Made by a program: the position numbers and the translations under genes
The notes under the pieces: generated by a model
Seen by the model: only the letters and a program-made list of their open reading frames with translations
Told to the model about the DNA's origin: nothing
Databases searched by the model: none
In this document: positions 1-5,388 of the stretch, piece after piece
How positions within the stretch are numbered: the stretch's first letter is position 1
Layout: each line of letters starts with the position of its first letter
NCBI GenBank assembly: GCA_934539295.1
Contig: CAKTCN010000066.1
Span: 1 to 5,398 of the forward strand
Direction of reading: 5' to 3'
DNA: 5,398 bases
DNA from: an uncultured Allosphingosinicella sp.
GTDB taxonomy: Bacteria; Pseudomonadota; Alphaproteobacteria; Sphingomonadales; Sphingomonadaceae

Positions 1-3000
1 GCCTCCGACTGCCCGGTGAACGCGGTCCACTGCGGGCTGGCCCAGGTCCAGTGACCCCCGTCGACCGCGCGCCACACCAGCTGTGGGATGCCCTCCATCA
101 GGGCTCGCAGGCGCAGCTCGGTTTCGCGAAGTTCGGTCAGGTCGTGGCCGACGCCGCCGATCAGCGTTACTTGCCCGTCCTCGTTCCGGATCGGGAAGTC
201 GGTGTTGCGCAGCCAGCGGATCGCACCATCGGTCGGACGCCTGATCCGGAACTCGAAAGCCACCTGCTCGCCGGCCTGCACCCGCCGGACGCTTTGGAGC
301 GCGGACGGCCGATCCTCGGGCACGATAAGCTCGAGCCAAGTAAGATAATTATTACCGGCGAGCGCTTCCTCCCGGCTCACGCCGTAGATCCCCTCGAATG
401 CCGGCGTCAGATACTCCCATTGCAGCGTTTCGGCGTCGCGGATCCAGAGAACATCCTGCGATGCGTTGCCGAACTGCCGGAACCGCTCCTCGCTCTGGCG
501 CAGGGCTTCAGCGCTGCGCTTCGCGGTATCAATGTCGGAAATGACCGAAACCGCGCCCGTCACACGCCCACGTTCGTCTCGAAGTGGGGCCGTGGCAACG
601 CTGGTCCAGATTGCCCGACCGTTTTCGTCCGTGAAGATCATTTCCTGACCGGGCACGACGTCTTCGCCACGCATCGCTCGGGCACCCGGGAAGTCTTCGG
701 TTCCGAGTGGACGGCCCTGCGCGTCCCAGCCCTGCCATTGTGCGGCGACCGCCGGGTTGCGGGAAGGCATCAACCCCGAAGGCAGGAAGCGGCGATACTC
801 GGCATTGGAGATCATTACCTTGCCGGTCATGTCGATGACTGCGGCGCCAACAGGCACACTCTCGAAGGCGGTGGTCAGCCTGGCCTCGCTATCCCGCAGC
901 GCTGCCTCGCTTCGTCTCTGCTCGATCAGATCGGCTGTCTGTCGGGCGAGCAAGTCGAGGAAGCGCAGCTCCCGGTCGTTCGGACGATGCCGGGCCTCGC
1001 GCCAATGTGCGTTCAGCATGCCAAGCGGAGCGCCCGCCCGTGATACCAGCGGCAACGCGATCGCGGCCTGGATGCCCTCGCCGACGAGCAGTTGGCATCC
1101 CAAATCCTGATCCTCGTCCGGGAAGTCGACAAAGGCGCGCTGGCCGGTCTTGAGCGCAATCCCGCAGGCGGTACGGCTGCTCGCGTCGACGTGGCGGAAG
1201 TGATCGGTGATCGAGCGCGAGAAGTTTTTGCTCGCGATGATGTTCAGCGCCTTCGCTTCGGGGTCGAAGATCTGGATCGTTCCCGCCTCCGCTCGTGCGA
1301 TGGCAAGGGTCGCGGACAAAACCTCATCATAGATTGCATCAAAGCTCTCCTCCGTCACGAGGCGTTCGGCAAGGTTCCGCAGCCGTTCCGCATTGGCAAG
1401 GTCTCCGGCGAGCTTCTCCTCACTGTCGCGTAGAGCCGCCTCCGCGCGGGCGCGCTCCATGGCCGACCAGGTGCGCTCGGCTACTTGCTCCAGAAGGTGG
1501 ACCTCACCCGGCGTCCATTTTCGCGGTTCGGTCATTGCGGCGGCGAACGTCCAGAAGATGTCGCTCGAACCTTTGCGAAGCCCGATGCCGACCACTGCGC
1601 CTATCTGAAATATCTCGAAAGACCGACGATTAATGTCGGAAAGGTTGGCGTCCGTGGCGACATCATCGACCACGAACGTTCCCTCATTGACCATCTGCGC
1701 CGATTCCGGAAAGTCAGCATGGCGGAAGATGCCGGCCAAAGGTGGAAGCTCTCCGCGGCGAACCTCGGTCGGAACGATCGTCTCGCCCTTCTCGTAGTCG
1801 GAAGTGGTTATGTAAGCGCGGTCAAGCGAAAGCTCCTCGGCAATCCGGTCAAGCATGAGGCGCTCGATCGCCCCACCGTCGGTTTGTGCGCGGAGATCAT
1901 CGCTCAGGCTGAGCAGGAAGGTCTGTCGCTCCTGCCGCTCGCGAAGCTCGGCTTCCGCACGTTTTCGCTCGCTGATGTCATTGAAGACGATCGCGACGAA
2001 CCGACCTTCCGCATCGAGGCGCGAGAAATAGACGTCGAACCAGCGACCCACGTCCTGCTGGTACTCCTGGACCCGAAGTGGCTCGCCGGTCCTCGCGACC
2101 TGTCTGTAGCGGTTCAACCAAATTTCTTCGACGCCGGGCAGCATCTCCGCCACGGATCGGCCGATCACGTCATGAATGCCACCCTGCCGCTCGTAGGCGG
2201 CGTTTACCTGCCGGAAGATTATATCGACGATCTCTCCCTCGGCGTCGTAAATCATCTCGACGATTGCCAACCCCTCGTCGATCGAGTCGAACAGGGCGCG
2301 GAACTTCTCCTCACTCTCGCGCAACTTCGCCTGTGCGACCTGGTCCTGCAGATGCAGAACTTCCACCTGTGCCCTCTTCCAGTCGCTGATCTCCTTAGTG
2401 GTGGTCGCCACCCCGTCGCCGAGCTTTACGACCGACTGATAGAACCAGCCATCGAACTGTTCGTGAACGTAGTGGCGCTCCGCCTGCTCCGGCGTGCCGG
2501 TCTCGGTTACCCGAACGAAGGCGTCGAAGATGCCCTCCTGAACCACGCCAGGATTACGGGTAAGAAGGCTCTCGCCCTCAACCTTGCCGTACTTGCGCTC
2601 CGAGGTGTAGTTGTTGAGCATCCACTTGAAGTCGACGATCTCGCCAGAAGCGTTGCGGATCGCCTCAAACACCTGGATCATGTCTGTCGAGGCATCCATG
2701 GTTGCCTCAAGCAGGTTGCGGCCTTCCTCGAGCTCGTACCGGCTGGTCTCGACTTCCGCGAGCGCTCGCGTCGTCCGATAAGCGGCGGACGCGACGTGCG
2801 CGAGGCTTGTCAGCATCCGCAGGTCTTCGGCGTCGAAGCGCTTCGTCTGGTCGTGTGCCATGACCCAAAGGGTGCCAACCGGCATCCCTCCGGAGCGGAA
2901 GGGCACGAGCAGGATCTCGCGGATGAGAGGCGCGACATTGGCGGCGGGGAAATGCTCATGGGGCCGCGCAAACAACATCGGCTGGTCGCGCGTTATGACT

Positions 3001-3392
3001 GCCCCGCAGGGACTACCGCCGAACGGCATCACGCCGCCCAGGTGCGGTGCCCACTCACCTGCGACCGCGACCCAACGCAGCCGATGATCTTCCGCTTCGT
3101 GGAGCGACACGCCCGCCGTCTGTGCGAGATGCAGCTCCACGAGCAGGTCGCAGAGGCACTGCAGCACCTTTGCAGGGTCCGCCGCCAGTTCTTCGATGAG
3201 AGCTGACGTCACCCGGTGCTCAAGTTCGTAGTCCGGAGTGCGCGCCGAACGGTTTGCTAGCTCGTCCGTTATGACGACATCGCCTAGGTCGGTGATGAGA
3301 TCGGCGGCAGCTATTTCGGATCCGGGCATCAGGAATCGTGCTTTCAGGAAAGCGTCGTTATCAGTAGCGCTCGGTGCGCACACTCGTTGCAC
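1..3392 (-). CDS. Multi-domain PAS/GAF sensor histidine kinase, sensory part (C-terminus beyond window)
   Basis: Reading the minus strand leftward from 3392 gives 1130 codons with no stop, and the frame is still open at base 1. No signal peptide or membrane segment is visible, so the protein should be cytosolic. Approximate order of domains, numbered from the GTG: GAF 61-206 (SPCG motif near 127, then VPF...VGTLWV and RFDAEDL...LTSL), PAS 226-341, PAS 361-476, GAF 491-651, GAF 671-821 (SSRTACGIAL, then PLGMLNAHWREARH), PAS 836-961, PAS 966-1091, and the start of another PAS from 1096 (GIPQLVWRAVDGG...WTAFTGQ). Domains are joined by helical linkers with the recurring pattern LRxSEE(K/R). The last segment is typical of the PAS domain just before the kinase core in HWE/HisKA_2-type kinases, so that is the expected catalytic end, but no H-box or ATPase domain is in view. 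A diguanylate cyclase or phosphodiesterase end cannot be excluded. Start: GTG at 3392 is chosen because GGAG (3402-3405) lies 9 bases upstream; ATG at 3329 has no Shine-Dalgarno but would also keep all domains. In-frame stop TAG lies at 3411-3413. The ligand is unknown. Confidence 0.9.
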   Translation of the reverse strand, partial: MQRVCAPSATDNDAFLKARFLMPGSEIAAADLITDLGDVVITDELANRSARTPDYELEHRVTSALIEELAADPAKVLQCLCDLLVELHLAQTAGVSLHEAEDHRLRWVAVAGEWAPHLGGVMPFGGSPCGAVITRDQPMLFARPHEHFPAANVAPLIREILLVPFRSGGMPVGTLWVMAHDQTKRFDAEDLRMLTSLAHVASAAYRTTRALAEVETSRYELEEGRNLLEATMDASTDMIQVFEAIRNASGEIVDFKWMLNNYTSERKYGKVEGESLLTRNPGVVQEGIFDAFVRVTETGTPEQAERHYVHEQFDGWFYQSVVKLGDGVATTTKEISDWKRAQVEVLHLQDQVAQAKLRESEEKFRALFDSIDEGLAIVEMIYDAEGEIVDIIFRQVNAAYERQGGIHDVIGRSVAEMLPGVEEIWLNRYRQVARTGEPLRVQEYQQDVGRWFDVYFSRLDAEGRFVAIVFNDISERKRAEAELRERQERQTFLLSLSDDLRAQTDGGAIERLMLDRIAEELSLDRAYITTSDYEKGETIVPTEVRRGELPPLAGIFRHADFPESAQMVNEGTFVVDDVATDANLSDINRRSFEIFQIGAVVGIGLRKGSSDIFWTFAAAMTEPRKWTPGEVHLLEQVAERTWSAMERARAEAALRDSEEKLAGDLANAERLRNLAERLVTEESFDAIYDEVLSATLAIARAEAGTIQIFDPEAKALNIIASKNFSRSITDHFRHVDASSRTACGIALKTGQRAFVDFPDEDQDLGCQLLVGEGIQAAIALPLVSRAGAPLGMLNAHWREARHRPNDRELRFLDLLARQTADLIEQRRSEAALRDSEARLTTAFESVPVGAAVIDMTGKVMISNAEYRRFLPSGLMPSRNPAVAAQWQGWDAQGRPLGTEDFPGARAMRGEDVVPGQEMIFTDENGRAIWTSVATAPLRDERGRVTGAVSVISDIDTAKRSAEALRQSEERFRQFGNASQDVLWIRDAETLQWEYLTPAFEGIYGVSREEALAGNNYLTWLELIVPEDRPSALQSVRRVQAGEQVAFEFRIRRPTDGAIRWLRNTDFPIRNEDGQVTLIGGVGHDLTELRETELRLRALMEGIPQLVWRAVDGGHWTWASPQWTAFTGQSE

Positions 3393-3401
3393 TGTGGGAC
3401 G

Positions 3402-3405
3402 CTCC
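3402..3405 (-). promoter_or_regulatory. Ribosome binding site supporting the kinase GTG start
   Basis: On the minus strand the bases read GGAG, followed by a 9-base spacer and GTG at 3392. The alternative ATG at 3329 is preceded by a pyrimidine-rich stretch with no purine-rich site at the right distance. This is the main reason for preferring the 21-codon longer protein. Confidence 0.5.
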
Positions 3406-3425
3406 GCGTCCTAATGTAGTTCCAG

Positions 3426-3442
3426 CCTGCTGTTTCCTGCTG
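3426..3442. repeat. Short direct repeat upstream of the kinase
   Basis: CCTGCTG occurs twice separated by TTT (3426-3432 and 3436-3442), a 10-base period, 34-50 bases upstream of the kinase GTG start. Direct half-sites with a period of one helical turn are the form of OmpR/PhoB-type binding sites, so this could be a regulator site. A chance repeat of this size is also possible. Confidence 0.35.
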
Positions 3443-3499
3443 AGGACTCCGTAGCAGGTACGACCGTAGCCAGGATAAAGGCTCCGCGGCTTTCGGAAC

Positions 3500-3517
3500 T
3501 GTGTTCGAGATGTGTTC
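3500..3517. repeat. Short direct repeat flanked by GGAAC/GTTCC
   Basis: TGTGTTC occurs at 3500-3506 and again at 3511-3517, an 11-base period. The pair is embedded in an inverted repeat GGAAC (3495-3499) / GTTCC (3514-3518). Its role is unknown; it may be a regulator site for the kinase promoter or a coincidence. Confidence 0.3.
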
Positions 3518-3627
3518 CCGATTGGCCTCGCTCGAAACCGTCGGGCCCGAGGGGAAAGCAGTCGCGTCGCAGAGCCGAGATTTCCCACCGTCACTCCGAA
3601 CGCGTTCGACCGGCGGCGTAGCTGTCG

Positions 3628-3816
3628 TGAATGTCCTATGTGGAAGTCTCGCGCATCTGCGACGTGCCAACCTCCCCCTTACCGTCGCTTTCGCGAGGGG
3701 CAGTGCTCGGCTCTTCGGCTGAGCCGCATCCGGCCGCGAAGCGTAGATGAACGGATGGCGGCTTCCAGTCAGCGGAAAACCGTTCCTGAATGTCCGACTA
3801 TGGGTCAAGTATCGCA
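3628..3816. repeat. Degenerate repeat pair around TGAATGTCC
   Basis: The exact 9-mer TGAATGTCC occurs at 3628-3636 and 3787-3795. After both copies the sequence continues with TATG, then G-rich bases, then AAGT and TCGC, allowing a 3-base insertion (GAC) in the second copy. The two copies are 159 bases apart in the same orientation, and the second ends at the HxlR stop codon. The similarity is visible by eye only; I cannot say whether it reflects a dispersed genomic repeat. Confidence 0.35.
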
Positions 3817-3817
3817 G

Positions 3818-4204
3818 TCATTCGCGCGACCGGTCATAGGCGACAGCAGCGGCCGCCAACGCTTGCTCATGATCCAGCGCCCACGCACAGAGCGCGTCGA
3901 AGGGTTCACGAAGCGAGTGGCCTAGCGACGTGATCGTGTATTCGACGCCGATCGGGCTAGTTGGAAGCACGGTACGGGTGATCAGTCCGTGACGTTCCAG
4001 GCGCTTCAACGCGTCGGCAAGCGACTTGTGGGTGATACCGTCCAGCCGGCGCTTGATCTCGTTGAAGCGCGCTGGCTGAGGGCACAGCACCGTCAGGATC
4101 ATGATCGTCCACTTGTCCGCGATCTTGTCCAGCACGGGACGGATGCGGGGCACGTCCATCATCGCCTTGCACGACAGCGCCTCCAAGTCGGTATCGCTGG
4201 CCAT
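3818..4204 (-). CDS. HxlR-family winged helix-turn-helix transcriptional regulator
   Basis: This 128-residue protein has the length and pattern of HxlR-type regulators, which bind DNA as dimers through a winged helix. Visible hallmarks: residues 23-40 (PVLDKIADKWTIMILTVL) form the first conserved helix with the family's KW pair at 31-32; ARFNEIKRRLDGITHKSLADALKRLERHGLI (split over about 45-75) is the helix-turn-helix and recognition helix; VEYTITSLGHSLREP around 87-101 is the wing and start of the dimerisation helix. Start: ATG at 4204 is preceded by GGAG (4215-4218) with a 10-base spacer. The open frame extends upstream to 4519, but that part runs across the divergent promoter and into the SDR gene and is not coding. 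The Cys that redox-sensing HxlR proteins carry about 13 residues before the KW tryptophan is absent from that position; the nearest is Cys12, and Cys41 and Cys106 are also present. It is divergent from the SDR gene and probably represses it and itself. The inducer is unknown. Confidence 0.93.
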   Translation of the reverse strand: MASDTDLEALSCKAMMDVPRIRPVLDKIADKWTIMILTVLCPQPARFNEIKRRLDGITHKSLADALKRLERHGLITRTVLPTSPIGVEYTITSLGHSLREPFDALCAWALDHEQALAAAAVAYDRSRE

Positions 4205-4235
4205 ATCTACGCTACTCCAGGTGCGTTCTTGATAG

Positions 4236-4256
4236 CAGATATGTCCTGTATATCTG
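4236..4256. promoter_or_regulatory. Probable HxlR operator in the divergent promoter
   Basis: CAGATAT (4236-4242) and ATATCTG (4250-4256) form a perfect 7-bp inverted repeat around a 7-base centre. The centre (4246) lies 42 bases from the HxlR start and 40 bases from the SDR start, so a bound dimer could control both genes. On the plus strand a weak promoter-like pair TTGATA (4229-4234) and TATCTG (4251-4256), spaced 16 bases, overlaps it; TATACA on the minus strand (4247-4252) may be the opposite -10 box. Symmetry is directly visible; binding by HxlR is inferred from position. Confidence 0.65.
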
Positions 4257-4273
4257 GTCAGCCGTCTCGAATG

Positions 4274-4280
4274 GAAGGAC
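4274..4280 (+). promoter_or_regulatory. Ribosome binding site choosing the SDR start
   Basis: GGAAGGA-like purine run with core AAGGA at 4275-4279. Four in-frame ATGs cluster here (4271, 4283, 4286, 4295). The spacing from AAGGA is 6 bases to 4286, only 3 to 4283 and 15 to 4295, and 4271 overlaps the site itself, so 4286 fits best. Confidence 0.6.
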
Positions 4281-4285
4281 GGATG

Positions 4286-5017
4286 ATGGCAAGAATGACA
4301 GACAAGGTTGCACTCGTGGTCGGCGGAGCGAAGGGGATCGGTCTCGCGACCGCCCGCGCGCTCGCGGAGGAAGGGGCTTCCGTAATCCTGACCGGACGCA
4401 AGCAGCAAGAGGTCGCCGTTGCGGCTGAAAGTATCGGTCCGTCGGCGCAGGGCATCGAAGCCGATGCGGCATCTCAGGCCGATCTGGAACGAGTCGTGCG
4501 TGAGACCCAACGGCTGCACGGCCGCATCGACGCGCTAGTGCTGAACGCCGGTTTATCGGAGCCCGCGACGCTTCTCGAGGAAACGGCCGAGCATTTCGAC
4601 CGGCACTTCGCCGTCAACGTGCGCGGTGCGATGTTCGGGATCCAGGCGTCCTTGCCCTTGCTGAGCGAGGGGGCGTCGGTGGTGCTGGTCGGCTCGATCG
4701 CCGATGCGATGGGCGTGACGCCATTCAGCACCTATGCCGCGACCAAGGCGGCGCTGCGCTCTTATGCGCGCAGTTGGGCGGCCGAACTTGCGCCTCGCCG
4801 TATCCGGGTCAACGTCGTCGCGCCCGGACCGACGGACACGGACATGATGGCCGCCGTATCCGACGAGATGCGGCAGATGCTGATCGCGCCCATTCCGCTC
4901 GGTCGCATGGCGCGTGCCGACGAGGTCGCGGCCGCTGCGGTGTTTCTCCTCAGCGATGCCGCCAGCTTCGTGACCGGGGCCGAGCTTTGCGTCGATGGCG
5001 GCATGCGGCAGGTGTAG
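4286..5017 (+). CDS. Classical short-chain dehydrogenase/reductase (SDR family oxidoreductase)
   Basis: A complete 243-residue protein, the normal size for a classical SDR. It has a single Rossmann fold that uses NAD(P)H to interconvert a carbonyl and an alcohol. Visible motifs: cofactor-binding G13-xxx-G17-x-G19 (VGGAKGIG, with Val in place of the usual Thr), the adenine-contacting Asp60, LNAG at 86-89, and the catalytic tetrad Asn111, Ser137, Tyr150, Lys154 (YAATK). PG at 180-181 follows beta-strand 6, and the C-terminal VTGAELCVDGGM is the typical family ending. Arg38 just after strand 2 (TGRK) favours NADP(H) over NAD(H). The substrate cannot be read from sequence. It is divergent from an HxlR gene and shares its operator, suggesting induction by an electrophile, aldehyde, quinone or similar compound (inference). 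Long minus-strand frames opposite this gene are antisense shadows. No terminator is visible after the TAG stop. Confidence 0.96.
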   Translation: MARMTDKVALVVGGAKGIGLATARALAEEGASVILTGRKQQEVAVAAESIGPSAQGIEADAASQADLERVVRETQRLHGRIDALVLNAGLSEPATLLEETAEHFDRHFAVNVRGAMFGIQASLPLLSEGASVVLVGSIADAMGVTPFSTYAATKAALRSYARSWAAELAPRRIRVNVVAPGPTDTDMMAAVSDEMRQMLIAPIPLGRMARADEVAAAAVFLLSDAASFVTGAELCVDGGMRQV

Positions 5018-5163
5018 CGGGAGAGCGTACAGGTCGGCGTCACCGCAGCGTCTGGCGAGACCAAAGGTGTGAAGCTCGCTGATGTTGAGGTGCATCCGCA
5101 CAGAGCGGAGCGCATCGCGATGCGGACACCGTGCTTGCGAGTAAACTGTCTGGGATATCTGTG
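5018..5163. other. Intergenic stretch after SDR; no gene recognised
   Basis: Short open frames on both strands show no family resemblance. The stretch contains a perfect palindrome (5111-5124) and, at 5135-5161, a weak promoter-like pair TTGCGA (5135-5140) and TATCTG (5156-5161), spaced 15 bases and pointing right. If used, transcription would begin about where the 5164-5195 hairpin starts. Confidence 0.4.
5111..5124. repeat. Perfect 14-bp palindrome
   Basis: CGCATCGCGATGCG reads the same on both strands. It lies about 40 bases upstream of the hairpin at 5164-5195. TCCGCA (5095-5100) and TGCGGA (5121-5126) offer a second, overlapping inverted repeat. It could be a regulator-binding site or part of a folded RNA; there is no T-run to make it a terminator. 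Confidence 0.5.
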
Positions 5164-5195
5164 CCCCGGTGGTATGCTGGCAGGGACCACCGGGG
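5164..5195 (+). other. Strong hairpin, candidate structured leader RNA of the Abi-like gene
   Basis: CCCCGGTGGT (5164-5173) and ACCACCGGGG (5186-5195) are exact reverse complements, giving a 10-bp, mostly G-C stem with a 12-base loop. A smaller hairpin GCCC-ATT-GGGC follows at 5213-5223, then an A-rich, unpaired-looking stretch up to the GTG at 5249. No T-tract follows the main stem, so it is not a normal intrinsic terminator. Its position between a promoter-like sequence and the Abi-like start suggests a structured 5' leader or a small RNA. The pairing is seen directly; the RNA role is inferred. Confidence 0.5.
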
Positions 5196-5248
5196 GATAC
5201 CGGACTTATGTGGCCCATTGGGCGCGAAAAATCAAGAGACGAGTACCC

Positions 5249-5326
5249 GTGCCGACTCTGACCACCGCTCTCTCTGCCGATCGCTTCGCGACCTACCTGC
5301 AATGGGCTTCGGGCGATCAGGCGTGA
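5249..5326 (+). pseudogene. N-terminal fragment of an Abi-like protein, cut off by an insertion sequence
   Basis: GTG at 5249 opens 25 codons ending at TGA 5324-5326. Residues 7-25 (ALSADRFATYLQWASGDQA) resemble the beginning of Abi-like/AbiD-AbiF-type proteins (Abi_2-like family), which typically start with a short leader, then LS..RF..YL...GD..RAL.LY, as I remember the family; this is pattern recognition on a short segment and not a search result. Purine-rich GAG or AGAG at 5235-5243 lies 5-10 bases upstream of the GTG. Full-length family members have a few hundred residues, so this is only a stub. The stop codon coincides with the apparent left end of a mobile element, which points to gene disruption. 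The remainder would be expected on the far side of the element, outside this window. The reading frame is open upstream of GTG to at least 5069, so a longer start is possible but would be translated through the hairpin. Confidence 0.45.
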
Positions 5327-5367
5327 CGTGACCCCCGTTTATTCATCCAGTTGGAACTAGAAACCGG

Positions 5368-5379
5368 CCCTTCGAAGGG
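5368..5379. repeat. 12-bp palindrome over the orfA ribosome binding site
   Basis: CCCTTCGAAGGG is a perfect palindrome that includes most of the AAGGGA (5375-5380) thought to bind the ribosome for the downstream ATG. In RNA it could fold as CCCT/AGGG with a four-base loop and hide the site. Confidence 0.5.
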
Positions 5380-5388
5380 ACGGACGGA

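Larger units (their letters stand above)
3393..3817. other. Intergenic region between HxlR gene and sensor kinase; no convincing gene
   Basis: Open frames exist here on both strands (the longest is minus-strand 3344-3808), but their products are arginine- and serine-rich, have no family resemblance, and overlap the start of the kinase or each other. The stretch presumably holds the kinase promoter and the end of the HxlR transcript. Short direct repeats lie at 3426-3442 and 3500-3517, and a degenerate repeat pair lies at 3628-3653 and 3787-3816. No strong terminator hairpin with a T-run was found. Confidence 0.6.

Noticed and set aside
51..3206. Long plus-strand open frames (51-1043, 1092-1433, 1485-3206) opposite the kinase
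   Set aside because: The minus-strand frame is continuous over the whole region with clear GAF/PAS motifs; the plus-strand frames are fragmentary antisense shadows with no family resemblance.
3708..3726. Hairpin CGGCTC / GAGCCG as a terminator
   Set aside because: Only a 6-bp stem, no T-run on either strand, and not placed directly after a stop codon.
3344..3808. Minus-strand 154-codon frame in the intergenic region
   Set aside because: The product is arginine/serine-rich without recognisable motifs, and it overlaps the kinase start in another frame. The start codon sits in the degenerate repeat.
3512..3925. Plus-strand 137-codon frame
   Set aside because: It runs into the antisense of the HxlR gene, has atypical composition and no recognisable domain.
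3989..4285. Upstream extension of the SDR frame to 342 residues
   Set aside because: It is antisense to HxlR and crosses the operator; the Rossmann fold starts a few residues after ATG 4286, as usual in SDRs.
4205..4519. Upstream extension of the HxlR frame to 233 residues
   Set aside because: The extension crosses the divergent promoter and is antisense to the SDR; the 128-residue form has a GGAG site and the family's normal length.
5069..5248. Upstream part of the 85-codon plus frame (ATG 5069) as genuine N-terminus of the Abi-like protein
   Set aside because: It would translate through the perfect hairpin and the promoter-like sequence and shows no family resemblance before the GTG at 5249; kept only as an alternative.
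4553..5302. Minus-strand 249-codon frame opposite the SDR gene and its downstream flank
   Set aside because: Histidine/arginine-rich shadow of a well-supported SDR; no motifs of its own.
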